Source: Acidiphilium acidophilum (GTDB taxonomy: Bacteria > Pseudomonadota > Alphaproteobacteria > Acetobacterales > Acetobacteraceae). From it: 64,000 bases of DNA. The position numbers and the translations under genes are program-made. The notes under the pieces were generated by a model. It searched no databases, was not told where the DNA came from, and saw nothing but the letters and a program-made list of their open reading frames with translations. This document shows positions 51,558 to 61,218 of the stretch, piece by piece; within the stretch, counting starts at the first letter, position 1; the number at the start of each line of letters is the position of its first letter. The stretch spans positions 2,649,501 to 2,713,500 of the forward strand of contig NZ_JAWXYB010000018.1 of assembly GCF_033842475.1 (NCBI RefSeq), in the 5' to 3' direction.

Positions 51558-53075
51558 TCACACGCTACCCGGCGCCGACAATTCGGTGACCAGCCGGAAC
51601 GAGGCGCTGATGTCGTCGAGTTGGTAATGGGGTTGGAGGTGGATGGTGCAGCCGAAGGAGCCGGGTTTGGTGGCGTGTTCGCGCACCTCCACGCGGGCGT
51701 CGAGCAGCGGGTAGCGGGCGCGCATTTCGGGGCCGGCGTCTTTATTGGCATTTGCGTAGCGGCGCAGCCAGGTGGTGAGTTCGCGTTCGATTTCGCTGGC
51801 GGTGCGGAAGGCGCCGGTCATGTCGCGGCCCATGACCTTGATGAAATGGGCGAAGCGGGCGACGCAGACGATGGTGTTGAACTGGGCGGAGAGGCGGGCG
51901 TTGGCATCGGCGGCTTCGGCGTTGCGGCCGGCGTAGCGACGGGGGGTTTGCAGGCTGCGGGCGGCGCCGAGGACGGTCTGGCCGCCGAAGGCGAGGCTTG
52001 AGAGGGCCATCATGCCGGCATCGACCAGGGCGCGTTCCTGCGTGTCGGTCAATGCGATTTCGGCTTCGAAGCGGGCCTGGCCTTCGGCGGAATCGGGGGA
52101 GAAGTGCGGGGCGGTGCCGATGGTGATCAGGCCGCTGCCGGGCCAGTCCTGAATGTAGCCGCGCATGTCGGCGGGCCAGTCGTAGGTTGCCATGGCGCGG
52201 GCGACGGTGTGGGCGATGGCGTAGCCGGCGGCGAACCAGACGATATCGTCGGCATTGTCGATCTGTTCGACGTAGCGAAAGCCGCGTTCGGCTTCGGGTT
52301 GTTCGTCCCAGCCGGGACGGGCGCGCAGCCGGGGAAGCGCGAGGCCGATGAAGCGCATGTCCTCGCGGGTGCCGAGGTTGCGGAAGCGGAGGTGTTCGGG
52401 GCCGGAGAACTGAGCGGCAGGGTCGGCGACGCCGGAGAGATCGGCCATGCGGTCGACCCCGAACAAAGCGGGGGCGGCGCTGAAGATCATGGGTGCGAAG
52501 GCGGCGGCGGCGATGGCGGAGAGCCCGGCGAGGGCGGAGACGTCATCGGTTGGCGCACCGGGACCGGGGCGGTGGCGGATGTCGTAATCCATGACCAGCA
52601 GGCCGTAGGGTTCGCCGCCGGGGGTGCCGAATTCGTCTTCATAGATGCGGCGGAAGATCTGGCTCTGGTCGAATTCGGCGGCGCGTTCGAGATCGCGGCA
52701 GAGTTCCGGCCAGGAGGCTTGAAGGACCCGCAGCTTGAGCCGGTCGCTGACCTCCGTGCGGGTCACCAGCCAGGCGAGGCCGCGCCAGCTGCCTTCGAGG
52801 CGGGTGAACCTCGGGTGGTGGAGAATGGAGTTGATCGCGGCGGTGAGCATGGCGTCGATCGTGGCGATGTCGTGATCAAGCAGGGCACGAAACCGCGCGG
52901 GATCGCGCAGGAGGGTGGCGGCGTCCGCGCCGAACCAGAGCATCAGCGCGCTTGCCGCCGGTGCGGTGAGGAACCGGGCCAGATCGCCGGCCTCGGCGTG
53001 ATGGCGGTCCCCGAAGTAGTGGCCCGCCAGAGCCACCTCGCGCAGCCTGGGGGCTTCGCCGGCTGCGCCGCTCAT
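51558..53075 (-). CDS. Second TssC-family sheath protein (ImpD-like)
   Basis: A 505-residue EvpB/TssC paralogue. It shares with TssC the blocks [40 protein letters not shown] and EPYGLLVMDYDI, and a similar C-terminus (DAGPEMRARYPLLDARVEVR). It begins 7 bp after the tssC stop. Some imp-type T6SS loci carry this tandem. The protein is intact, so it is likely a functional variant, but whether it enters the sheath is not known from sequence. Confidence 0.88.
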   Translation of the reverse strand: MSGAAGEAPRLREVALAGHYFGDRHHAEAGDLARFLTAPAASALMLWFGADAATLLRDPARFRALLDHDIATIDAMLTAAINSILHHPRFTRLEGSWRGLAWLVTRTEVSDRLKLRVLQASWPELCRDLERAAEFDQSQIFRRIYEDEFGTPGGEPYGLLVMDYDIRHRPGPGAPTDDVSALAGLSAIAAAAFAPMIFSAAPALFGVDRMADLSGVADPAAQFSGPEHLRFRNLGTREDMRFIGLALPRLRARPGWDEQPEAERGFRYVEQIDNADDIVWFAAGYAIAHTVARAMATYDWPADMRGYIQDWPGSGLITIGTAPHFSPDSAEGQARFEAEIALTDTQERALVDAGMMALSSLAFGGQTVLGAARSLQTPRRYAGRNAEAADANARLSAQFNTIVCVARFAHFIKVMGRDMTGAFRTASEIERELTTWLRRYANANKDAGPEMRARYPLLDARVEVREHATKPGSFGCTIHLQPHYQLDDISASFRLVTELSAPGSV

Positions 53076-53082
53076 GGCGGGG

Positions 53083-54570
53083 TCAAGATTTTTGCGGGAT
53101 CCGGGCGACCATGCGCATCGAGGTGGTCAGTTCCTCCATCTGGAGCCAGGGGCGGAGATAGGCGACGGCGTTGTAGGAACCGGGCTTGCCGGGGATTTCC
53201 TTGACCTCGACCTTGGCTTCGCGGAGCGGGTATTTGGCTTTCATTTCGGGCCCGGCATCGGCGTTGCCGTTGACGTAATTGCCGATCCAGCGGTTCAGCC
53301 AGTTTTCGCAATCCTTGGCTTCCATGAACGAGCCGATCTTGTCGCGAGCCATGACCTTGAGGAAATGGGCGAAGCGCGAGGAGGCCATGATGTAGGGCAG
53401 GCGCGCGGAGATGGCGGCGTTGGCGGTGGCGTCCGGACGGTCGTATTTTTTTGCCTTCTGGGCGGATTGCGCACCGAAGAAGACCGCGTAGTCGGTATTT
53501 TTATAGTGGCAGAGCGGCAGAAAGCCGAGGTTTGAGAGTTCGAACTCGCGCCGGTCGGTGATGCCGATTTCGGTCGGGCATTTCGCGTCCATGTCGCCAT
53601 CGTCGGACTGGAAGACGTGGGTGGGCAGGTTCTCGACCTTGCCGCCGCCCTCGGCACCGCGGATCGCGACGCAGAAGCCGGAGGCGGCGAAACTGGCGGT
53701 GAGGCGCTCGCCCATCATGTAGGCGGCGTTCATCCAGCAATAATCTTTGTGGTCCTGGGCCCGCGCGGCGCCGGATGCATCGAACGGCGCTTCCTCGTAA
53801 TTGAAGGTGTCGACCGGGGCGGTGGCGGCGCCATAGGGCACCCGGGCGAGGGTGCGGGGCATGACGAGGGAGACGAAGCGGGCATCCTCGGTTTCGCGGA
53901 AGCCGCGCCATTTGGCGTATTCGGCGGTCTCGAAGATTTTGGCGAGGTCGCGCGGCTTGGACAGTTCGGTCCAGTCCGAGAAGCCGAACATGCCGGCGCC
54001 GGCGGCGGAGATGAAGGGCGCAAAGGAGGCGGCGGCGACGTTGGAGACGAGGCGCAGGCTCTCGATATCGTCGGGGTGGCTGGTCCATTCATAATCGCCG
54101 ATCAGCGCGCCATAGGGTTCGCCGCCGGGGGTGCCGAATTCGTTTTCGTAGATTTTCTTGAAGAGCTGGCTCTGGTCGAACTCGACCGCTTTGGTCAGGT
54201 CGCGGTTGAGTTCGCGCTTGGACATATTGACGACCTTGATTTTCAAGGACGTTCCGGTTTCGGAATGCGTGACGAGATGGTGCAGGCCGCGCCAGCTGCC
54301 TTCGAGCTGGAGGAAGCGGGCATCATGCATGATCGCGTTGAGCTGGGTGGACAGCCGCCGGTCGATCGCGGCGATGGCGCGGTCGATCGTGCGGGTGAGA
54401 TTTTTATCGAAGGTGACGGTGCCGGACAGGGCTTCCTGGACCAGGGTTTTCACCAGATCCTGGGCGCGATCGGGTTCGGTCTGCTTGGTGGCGCCTACCA
54501 CCTGGTCGAGCAGGCTGGTGGCTTCCGTGGTGGTCGTTGCGGCGGCGGGGCCGGATTGGGTGCTGGACAT
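53083..54570 (-). CDS. tssC: T6SS sheath large subunit TssC
   Basis: TssC (495 residues) forms the contractile sheath with TssB. The conserved blocks are [74 protein letters not shown] and the C-terminal handshake region [20 protein letters not shown]. The ATG at 54570 follows tssB by 3 bp. Length and motifs are standard. Confidence 0.96.
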   Translation of the reverse strand: MSSTQSGPAAATTTTEATSLLDQVVGATKQTEPDRAQDLVKTLVQEALSGTVTFDKNLTRTIDRAIAAIDRRLSTQLNAIMHDARFLQLEGSWRGLHHLVTHSETGTSLKIKVVNMSKRELNRDLTKAVEFDQSQLFKKIYENEFGTPGGEPYGALIGDYEWTSHPDDIESLRLVSNVAAASFAPFISAAGAGMFGFSDWTELSKPRDLAKIFETAEYAKWRGFRETEDARFVSLVMPRTLARVPYGAATAPVDTFNYEEAPFDASGAARAQDHKDYCWMNAAYMMGERLTASFAASGFCVAIRGAEGGGKVENLPTHVFQSDDGDMDAKCPTEIGITDRREFELSNLGFLPLCHYKNTDYAVFFGAQSAQKAKKYDRPDATANAAISARLPYIMASSRFAHFLKVMARDKIGSFMEAKDCENWLNRWIGNYVNGNADAGPEMKAKYPLREAKVEVKEIPGKPGSYNAVAYLRPWLQMEELTTSMRMVARIPQKS

Positions 54571-54573
54571 CGA

Positions 54574-55086
54574 TCAACCCTCCTTGCCGGTGCCGAGACC
54601 AAGCTCGCCGGACAGTGATTTCAGCTCCGCATCGTTTTGCAGCACCTGTTCGAGCAGGGATTCGAGCTGTTCGGACCGGTCGGCCTTGCTCATCAGGTCG
54701 CGCAGCTTGTTACGGGTTTCGAGCAGGGATTTCAGCGCTGGCACCTGATCGACCACGCGTTCGGGGTCGAAATCCTCGATGCTGTTGAATTTGAGGTCCA
54801 CCGCCATCTGGCTGCCGTCGTTGGCGAGGGTGTTGTCGACCTTGAGTTTCAGGCCCGGCGCCATCCGGGCCATCACGTCGTTGAAATTGTCGCGGTCGAT
54901 CTGGATGAATTTGCGTTCGGCGAGGGGCTTGAGCGGCTGGGTCGGGTCGCCGGAGAAATCGCCCATCACCCCCATGACGAAAGGCAGTTCGCGGACGATC
55001 TGCGCGCCGTCGGTTTCGACGTCGTAGGTGATGTGCACCCGCGGTTTGCGCACGCGGTTGAGTTTTTCATGAATGCTGCCGCTCAT
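54574..55086 (-). CDS. tssB: T6SS sheath small subunit TssB
   Basis: TssB (170 residues) pairs with TssC. Marks: [20 protein letters not shown] at the N-terminus, [40 protein letters not shown], and [20 protein letters not shown], then the C-terminal helix. It is the first gene of the leftward tssB-tssC-tssC2 operon, with AAGGGG upstream of the ATG. It diverges from the tagJ-tssEFG operon. Confidence 0.96.
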   Translation of the reverse strand: MSGSIHEKLNRVRKPRVHITYDVETDGAQIVRELPFVMGVMGDFSGDPTQPLKPLAERKFIQIDRDNFNDVMARMAPGLKLKVDNTLANDGSQMAVDLKFNSIEDFDPERVVDQVPALKSLLETRNKLRDLMSKADRSEQLESLLEQVLQNDAELKSLSGELGLGTGKEG

Positions 55087-55448
55087 TGGTCCGGTCCCCT
55101 TGAAACTTATCGTCAGATCATTCCACAGATCGGCGCGGGGTCCAAGCGCAAGACCGCCCTGCCCGGCCGCTCAGCCCCCCTCGCTCCACAGTACCGTAGA
55201 GACGATACTGCAAAGTTTGCAGGGGATATTCGATGATATTCGATCAATCCCCCGCCCCTGTCCATCGCGAATAGCGCTGTTTCGTGATGATGTTAGCGCG
55301 TTCATAGCGATCCGTAAACAAACACTTTGGCTGTGGCTCAGCCGGATCGGACATTGGGATATGTCGTTGACCGGACGATGTTATGGATTGCGCCGGACGG
55401 CAGGTTTCAATACGTTCGCTCACAGACAATAAGGCTGGGGATTGAACG
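55087..55448. promoter_or_regulatory. Divergent T6SS promoter region with perfect 10-bp tandem repeat
   Basis: This 362-bp gap between tssB and tagJ contains no credible gene. GATATTCGAT is repeated head to tail at 55225-55234 and 55235-55244, one helical turn apart. It lies in an AT-richer stretch, which suggests a regulator site. A TTGACC at about 55359 may belong to a promoter for the rightward operon. Confidence 0.4.
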
Positions 55449-56267
55449 ATGCCAGGCGATCAGACCACGGCGAGCGGCGTGACGGCAGGGACGGCGTTTC
55501 GCGAAGGACATCTCGACGCGGCGATCGCTGCGGCGACGGCGGCAGTGAAGGCGCGCCCGACCGATGTGTCGGCCCGCGTCCTGCTTGCCGAAATGCTGGT
55601 GTTTGCCGGAAATTTCGAACGTGCCGACGTGCTGCTCGACGCGGCGGGGCAGCTTGATCCCGGTGCGGCGCTGGTGGTCGCGGAGTTCCGCCAGCTGCTG
55701 CGGGGCGAAATGGCGCGCCGGCAGCTCTACCGGGATGGGCGGGTGCCGGAATTCCTCGGCGAACCCGGACCGGTCGAACAAGCCCTGCTCGCTGGCCTCG
55801 TGGCCCTGCGGGCGGGGGATGTTGCCGCGGCGCGCGCCCATGCCGAGGCCGCCGAAGCGGCGCGGTCGGCGCGGCCGGGCGGGATGGACGGGGCGAGTTT
55901 CGCCGATTTCCGCGATGCCAGCGACCTGATGGGCGGTGTTCTCGAAGTGCTGACCACGACCGGCAAATATTTCTGGGTGCCGATCGCGCGGGTGAGCGAG
56001 GCGGTGTTTCACAAGCCGGTGCGCCCGCGCGATCTGATCTGGCGGCGGGTCAGCCTCGCGGTCGAGGCCGGGCCGGATGGCGATGTGTATGTGCCGGTGA
56101 CATATGCGAGCGACGACGCCACGCTGGCCGCCGAATATCGGCTGGGCCGCGCGACCGACTGGCACGATCATGACGGGCTGGTGACCGGGATCGGTCAGCG
56201 CGAATTTCTGGTCGGCGAGGAGGCGGTGCCGGTGATGGCGCTCGGCAGCCTCGTGTTCGGCCCATGA
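55449..56267 (+). CDS. tagJ: T6SS accessory protein ImpE/TagJ
   Basis: A 272-residue protein with a TPR-like N-terminal half (AFREGHLDAAIAAATAAVKA; LLAEMLVFAGNFERADVLLD) and an ImpE C-terminal domain (TTGKYFWVPIARVSEAVFHK; PRDLIWRRVSLAVEAGPDGD; VPVTYASDD). In other bacteria TagJ binds TssB and modulates ClpV-driven sheath recycling. It is the first gene of the rightward tagJ-tssE-tssF-tssG-methyltransferase operon and overlaps tssE by 4 bases. Confidence 0.9.
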   Translation: MPGDQTTASGVTAGTAFREGHLDAAIAAATAAVKARPTDVSARVLLAEMLVFAGNFERADVLLDAAGQLDPGAALVVAEFRQLLRGEMARRQLYRDGRVPEFLGEPGPVEQALLAGLVALRAGDVAAARAHAEAAEAARSARPGGMDGASFADFRDASDLMGGVLEVLTTTGKYFWVPIARVSEAVFHKPVRPRDLIWRRVSLAVEAGPDGDVYVPVTYASDDATLAAEYRLGRATDWHDHDGLVTGIGQREFLVGEEAVPVMALGSLVFGP

Positions 56268-56794
56268 CCACGCCCACCGGTGCGCCCGGCTTCAATGAGC
56301 GGGTGCGCGATGCCGGGGCGCGGGTGCAGCTTTCACCGCTCGACCGGTTGTTCGATGATGCGCCGGATCGCGACCGCGACCGGCCACTCTCGCCGGGCGA
56401 GGCGCTGACGGTGTTGCGCCGGTCGGTGCGGCGGGATCTCGAAGCCCTGCTCAATGCCAAACGCCGCTGGAAATCCCTGCCGCCCAAACTCGGCGAGTTG
56501 CCCGGCTCGATCGCGGGATACGGGTTGCCGGATTATACCTCGGGCAGCATGGCCGATCCGGCCTCGCGCGAGGCGTTCCGTGCCGAGGTGGAACGCACCA
56601 TCCGCCTGTTCGAGCCGCGCTTCGCGCAGGTCTCGGTGGTGCTGCTGAAGGCGGAGAATAACCTCGATCCCTCGCTGCATATGCGGATCGACGGGCTGCT
56701 CCATGCCGAACCGGCTCCCGAGCCGATCAGTTTCAATACCATCGTGGATGCGACCTCGGCGGAAATCGAAGTGAAGGGCGAGCGGTTTGTCTGA
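56264..56794 (+). CDS. tssE: T6SS baseplate wedge protein TssE
   Basis: A 176-residue gp25-like protein: QLSPLDRLFDD near the N-terminus, RSVRRDLEALLNAKRRW, the GYGLPDYTSGSM motif (about residues 86-97) and VERTIRLFEPRFAQVSVVLL. TssE joins TssFG to form the baseplate wedge. It overlaps tagJ by 4 and tssF by 8 bases. Confidence 0.95.
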   Translation: MTTPTGAPGFNERVRDAGARVQLSPLDRLFDDAPDRDRDRPLSPGEALTVLRRSVRRDLEALLNAKRRWKSLPPKLGELPGSIAGYGLPDYTSGSMADPASREAFRAEVERTIRLFEPRFAQVSVVLLKAENNLDPSLHMRIDGLLHAEPAPEPISFNTIVDATSAEIEVKGERFV

Positions 56795-58604
56795 CAGCCT
56801 GCTGCCCTATTTCAATCGCGAATTGCTGGCGATCCGCAAGCTTGCCGCGGAATTCGCCGAAACCCATCCCAAGATCGCGGGGCGGTTGCGGCTCTCGCCC
56901 GACGCCATCGACGATCCCCACGTCGCCCGCCTGCTCGACGGCGTCGCGTTTTTGTCCGCGCGGGTTCACAAGCGGCTGGACGATGAATTTCCAGAGCTGA
57001 CCGATGCGCTGCTCGGCGCGCTCTATCCCGGATTTCTGGCTCCGATCCCCTCCTGCGCGATCGCGCAGTTCGAGTGCAAGCCCGATCTGCAGGCGCATCT
57101 GCGGCTGGATGCAGGGTTTGCGCTGGAGACCGAACGGGTGCGTGGCCAGGCATGCCGGTTCCAGACCGCTTACCCGGTTTCGCTGTGGCCGGTGCGGATC
57201 GAGCAGGTGCGGCTGGCCGGTCAGCCCTTCGTGGCGCCGCTCAACCCGCTGGCACCGGGGGCGGCCTCGGTGCTGCGGATCGTGGTCGGGACGATGGCGC
57301 CTGAGGTCGGCTTCGGCAAGCTCGGGCTCGACCGGTTGCGGCTGTATCTGCGCGGGGGTCAGGCGATCGCGCCGCACCTCTATGAGTTGCTCGCCGCCCA
57401 CACGATCGGCGTGGCGCTCGCGGAGAGTCCGGGCGATCCCCATCCGGTGCTGCTCGGCCCCGATGCGGTCCAGCCGGTCGGCTTCGGCGAGGACGAGGCG
57501 CTGCTGCCCTGGCCGGAGCGGGGCTTTACCGGATTCCGCCTGCTCGCCGAATATTTCGCCTTCGCCGAGAAGTTCATGTTCATCGATCTCGATGGATTGG
57601 ACCGCAAGACCTTGGCGATGGCGGGCAACCGGCTGGAGATTTTCATCTATCTCGATCGTTCGGCGATCGAGCTGGAGCGGGCGGTGAGTGCGGAACACAT
57701 CGCGCTGGGCTGCACGCCGATGGTCAATCTGTTCGCCCAGCATTGCGAGCCGATCCGCCTCGACCAGACCGACACGGAATATCGCGTGGTCGCCGATGCG
57801 CGGCGGGCGACCGGGATGGAGATCTGGGGCATCACCGCGGTGCGCGAGACCGACCGCGCCGGCACGGTGCGACCGTGGCAGCCGTTTTATCGCACCGGCC
57901 ATGGCGGGGGCGATGCGGCGGCGGGGTATTATATCGAGGCGCGCCGGCCAGCCGCGGCGGCGCTGGGCGGGACCGAGACGTTTCTGGCACCGTTCGCCCC
58001 GGACTTCGACCCTGCCGCGCCAGCCGATGCGGTGCTCTCGGTCGATGCGCTCTGCGTCAATCGCGACCTGCCGGCGGCACTGCCGTTCGGCGGCGGCCAC
58101 CCTTACCTGACGCCGATTTCGCCGCATGACGGGGTGGCGCGCAGCCTGTGCCTGACCCCGCCGGGGCCGACGCTGCGGCCACGCCTCGCCGAGCAGGGGG
58201 CGTGGCGGTTGATCAGTCATCTTTCGCTCGGACATCTTTCGGTCGTGGGCGGGACCGAGGGTGCGGCGGCGCTCCGGGATGTGCTGCGGCTGTACGACCG
58301 GGCTGAGACCGCCGAGAGCCGGGCCGCGATTGCGGCACTGATCGGCGTTTCGGCCAAGCCGGGGACCGCGCGGTTGCCCGGCGGGCGGCTTGGCGGGTTT
58401 TGCCGCGGGCTGGATGTGACGCTGGAATTCGATCCCAAACCATATCAGGAAAACGGGCTGTTCCTGCTCGGCGCGGTGCTGGAACGCTTTCTGGCCCTGC
58501 ATGGCACGATCAATTCCTTTGTTCGCACCACCTTGCGCCTGCGCGGACGGGTCGATCCGGCGATGCGGTTTCCGCCCCGCGCGGGGCACCGGACGTTGTT
58601 ATGA
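56787..58604 (+). CDS. tssF: T6SS baseplate protein TssF
   Basis: TssF (605 residues) starts with TTG at 56787, which gives the family N-terminus SDSLLPYFNRELLAIRKLAA. No ATG is suitable. Further marks are EFAETHPKIAGRLRLSPDAI, VHKRLDDEFPELTDALLGAL followed by YPGFLAPIPS, and the C-terminal GGRLGGFCRGLDVTLEFDPK with the FLLGAVLERFLALHGTINSF block. The rare start and 8-base overlap with tssE suggest tight translational coupling. Confidence 0.95.
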   Translation: MSDSLLPYFNRELLAIRKLAAEFAETHPKIAGRLRLSPDAIDDPHVARLLDGVAFLSARVHKRLDDEFPELTDALLGALYPGFLAPIPSCAIAQFECKPDLQAHLRLDAGFALETERVRGQACRFQTAYPVSLWPVRIEQVRLAGQPFVAPLNPLAPGAASVLRIVVGTMAPEVGFGKLGLDRLRLYLRGGQAIAPHLYELLAAHTIGVALAESPGDPHPVLLGPDAVQPVGFGEDEALLPWPERGFTGFRLLAEYFAFAEKFMFIDLDGLDRKTLAMAGNRLEIFIYLDRSAIELERAVSAEHIALGCTPMVNLFAQHCEPIRLDQTDTEYRVVADARRATGMEIWGITAVRETDRAGTVRPWQPFYRTGHGGGDAAAGYYIEARRPAAAALGGTETFLAPFAPDFDPAAPADAVLSVDALCVNRDLPAALPFGGGHPYLTPISPHDGVARSLCLTPPGPTLRPRLAEQGAWRLISHLSLGHLSVVGGTEGAAALRDVLRLYDRAETAESRAAIAALIGVSAKPGTARLPGGRLGGFCRGLDVTLEFDPKPYQENGLFLLGAVLERFLALHGTINSFVRTTLRLRGRVDPAMRFPPRAGHRTLL

Positions 58605-59653
58605 GTGAGGCGCCGCTCGATCGGCTGGTGCGCGCGCCGGCCCGGTTTCGGTTCGGCGCGGCGGTGCGGCTGCTCTGGCTCGCCTCCGGGCGGCGGGATG
58701 CCGGGGATGCCATCGCGTTCGGCGCACCGGTATCGCTGGTGCATCCCGCAGCGGAGGTCGATGCCGCGATGGCTCCGGATGCCGGGGGGCGCGCACGGGT
58801 TTCGACGCGGCTGATCGGGCTGCTCGGCGGGTCGAGCCCGTTGCCGCGCTGGTACAGCGAACTGGTCGCCGCCGCGAGCCGGGCGCGCTCGCCCGCGATG
58901 GTGGCCTTCATCGAATTGCTCGCGCAACGCCTTGTCGCCGGTTTTGCCGCCTCGGGGGTGAAATACCGGCCTCATTTGGCTGCCGAACTGCGCCATCGCA
59001 CCGATCCTGCGGCACGTAACGATCCTGCCGGGGACATCCTGCTCGCGCTGGCCGGGTTCAACACCAATCATCTGATCGACCGGCTGATGGTGGGGGCCGA
59101 TCCGATCCGTCACTATGCCGGTTTTTTTGCCAGCCGCCCGCGTTCGGCGGAACGGTTGCGCGCGATGCTGGGCGACTGGCTGGAGCGGCCGGTCGCGATC
59201 GTGGAATTCGCGGGCGCGTGGCTGCGGCTCGACCCCGACAGCCAGAGCCGGATGCCGCGCGGGCGGCTGCCGGGGCAGTTCAGCCGGTTGGGGGTGGATT
59301 GCGCCGCGGGGGCGCGGGCGTTCGATCAGCAGGCACGGTTCGTGATCCGGATCGGGCCGCTGAGCGCGGCGGGATTCGAGGCGTTGCTGCCGGATCGGCT
59401 GCTGCTGCACCAACTGGTCTCGATGGTGCGGGCCTATGTCGGCATGGAGGTCGATTTTGCCGTCAATCTGGTGCTCGACCCGGCGGCGATCCCGGTGGCG
59501 CGGCTGGGCGGGGCGGGCGCGCCCCGGCTTTCATGGACCGGGTGGCTGCCGGCACCGGCTTCCGGGATGACCGGCGGGCGGCGGGCGGACCAGGCACTGT
59601 TCAACGCTGCGACGATCGAGGCGCTGCCGCCGCCCCGGAGTCTGGCTGCATGA
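58601..59653 (+). CDS. tssG: T6SS baseplate protein TssG
   Basis: TssG (350 residues) begins in ATGA overlap with tssF. It shows PARFRFGAAVRLLWLASGRR, the STRLIGLLGGSSPLPRWYSE motif and the gp53-like core with SRPRSAERLRAMLGDWLERP and ARFVIRIGPLSAAGFEALLP. It completes the TssE-F-G wedge. The frame is open upstream across tssF, but that part is shadow. Confidence 0.93.
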   Translation: MSEAPLDRLVRAPARFRFGAAVRLLWLASGRRDAGDAIAFGAPVSLVHPAAEVDAAMAPDAGGRARVSTRLIGLLGGSSPLPRWYSELVAAASRARSPAMVAFIELLAQRLVAGFAASGVKYRPHLAAELRHRTDPAARNDPAGDILLALAGFNTNHLIDRLMVGADPIRHYAGFFASRPRSAERLRAMLGDWLERPVAIVEFAGAWLRLDPDSQSRMPRGRLPGQFSRLGVDCAAGARAFDQQARFVIRIGPLSAAGFEALLPDRLLLHQLVSMVRAYVGMEVDFAVNLVLDPAAIPVARLGGAGAPRLSWTGWLPAPASGMTGGRRADQALFNAATIEALPPPRSLAA

Positions 59654-61203
59654 CCTGGGGCGCCGGTTATGTCACCGATATCGCCTACGCGCCGGGCTAT
59701 TACGAGGAGCAGTCGCCCCGGCGGATGGCGCTGACCGCGCTGGTGGCGGGATATGCGGCGGCGATGCCGGAACGCGGGCAGGATTATCATTTCGTCGATA
59801 TCGGCTGCGGGCAGGGTTTCACGGCTCTCGTTCTGGCGGCGGCCAATCCGGGCTGGACCGTGACCGGGCTCGATTTCAACCCGGCGCATATTGCGCAGGC
59901 GCGGGCGCTGGCGGCAAAGGCGGGGGTGACGAACTGCCGGTTCATCGAGGCGGATTTCACCCGGTTCACCGGAGCGGATCTGGCGGATTTCGATGCGGCG
60001 AGCCTGCACGGGGTGTGGAGCTGGGTGGCGCCGGAGGTGCGCGCGGGGGTGGTGCGGCTGCTGGCCGACAAGCTCCGGCCCGGCGGGATGTGCCATGTGA
60101 GCTACAATGTGCTGCCGGCGTGGCGGGGGATGCTCGGCGTGCAGCGGTTGGTGCGCGAGGCGGGGAGCCGCAAGGCCGCGCGGGCCGACCGGCAGGCGGC
60201 GCTCGGGTTCGAGATCGTCGAGCGGTTGCGGGCGGGGGGCTCGGGCGCGATCGATCCGGCGGCGATCCGGATACTCGATGAATGTGCCGGAAAGCCTGCC
60301 GCGTATCTGGCCCATGAGTTCATGAACGAGGCGTGGTCGCCGTGTTTTCATCAGGATGTGGCGACGGCGTTGCGTGGGGCGAAGCTCGATTATGTCGGCT
60401 CGCCCCGGCTGATCGAGAATTTTCCGGCCCTGGCACTGGATGAGACGGCACTGGCGATCGCGGCGGAATTCGACGACCCGGCGATGGTCGAATTGCTCAA
60501 GGATGTCACGGGGGCGCAGCCGTTGCGCCACGATGTGTTCGTGCGCGGCGCGGTGCGGCTGAGTTCGGCGGCGCAGGCGCGGGCGCTGCGGGAGATGCGG
60601 CTGGGGCTGGCTGTGCCGCACGGGCGGCACAGCCTCGGGTTCGATACCCCCGCCGGTCGGGCCTCGATGAGCGCGGCATTGTATGAGCCGGTCTTCGCCA
60701 TGCTGGCCGCGCGCAATGCGACGGTGGGGGCGCTGCTCGATACGACGCGCGGGGAAGCCGAGGCGCGCGGGGATGAGGCGCGCGGGGCGGATAATCCGGC
60801 GGAGCTGGTCGCCATGCTGGTCGGAACCGGTCAGGTGGTTGTGGTGGCCGACGAGGCGGCGCTGATGGACCCGATCTGCGTGCGGTTGAATGCGGCGATG
60901 TTCGCCTCCGTGATGGAGGGGCGGCGCCTGACCGATCCGGTCACGCTGGCGGTACCCGCGCTTGGCGGCGGGTTGGGGTTGCCCGGGCTGGCGGCGTTCG
61001 CGGTGCTGCGCCAGCATGACTGGTTGAGCGAGGCGACGGTCGGGCAGGCCTTGCCGCCGCCGACGCGGGAGGTTTTCGCCGCCTGGGCGGAACTTGCCGT
61101 GCCGGGGGGCGATGCGGCGCTGCATGACGCGTTGATCGGCGGGTTCGAGACGGTGTTTGCCGAGCGGGCTGATGTGTTCAACCGGCTGGGGCTGCCCTGT
61201 TGA
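59650..61203 (+). CDS. SAM-dependent methyltransferase with regulatory domain, in T6SS operon
   Basis: A 517-residue protein. The N-terminal class I methyltransferase has motif I VDIGCGQG at 49-56, GLDFNPAHIAQARALAAKAG and SLHGVWSWVAPEVRAGVVRL. The middle part (about 210-320, HEFMNEAWSPCFHQDVATAL) matches the methyltransferase regulatory domain found with this class. The C-terminal third is a winged-helix-like region. ATGA overlap with tssG makes it part of the operon. It may modify a T6SS component or a cargo, or simply ride along. It has no secretion marker. Confidence 0.85.
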   Translation: MTWGAGYVTDIAYAPGYYEEQSPRRMALTALVAGYAAAMPERGQDYHFVDIGCGQGFTALVLAAANPGWTVTGLDFNPAHIAQARALAAKAGVTNCRFIEADFTRFTGADLADFDAASLHGVWSWVAPEVRAGVVRLLADKLRPGGMCHVSYNVLPAWRGMLGVQRLVREAGSRKAARADRQAALGFEIVERLRAGGSGAIDPAAIRILDECAGKPAAYLAHEFMNEAWSPCFHQDVATALRGAKLDYVGSPRLIENFPALALDETALAIAAEFDDPAMVELLKDVTGAQPLRHDVFVRGAVRLSSAAQARALREMRLGLAVPHGRHSLGFDTPAGRASMSAALYEPVFAMLAARNATVGALLDTTRGEAEARGDEARGADNPAELVAMLVGTGQVVVVADEAALMDPICVRLNAAMFASVMEGRRLTDPVTLAVPALGGGLGLPGLAAFAVLRQHDWLSEATVGQALPPPTREVFAAWAELAVPGGDAALHDALIGGFETVFAERADVFNRLGLPC

Positions 61204-61218
61204 GACGGTAGGCGGGGT

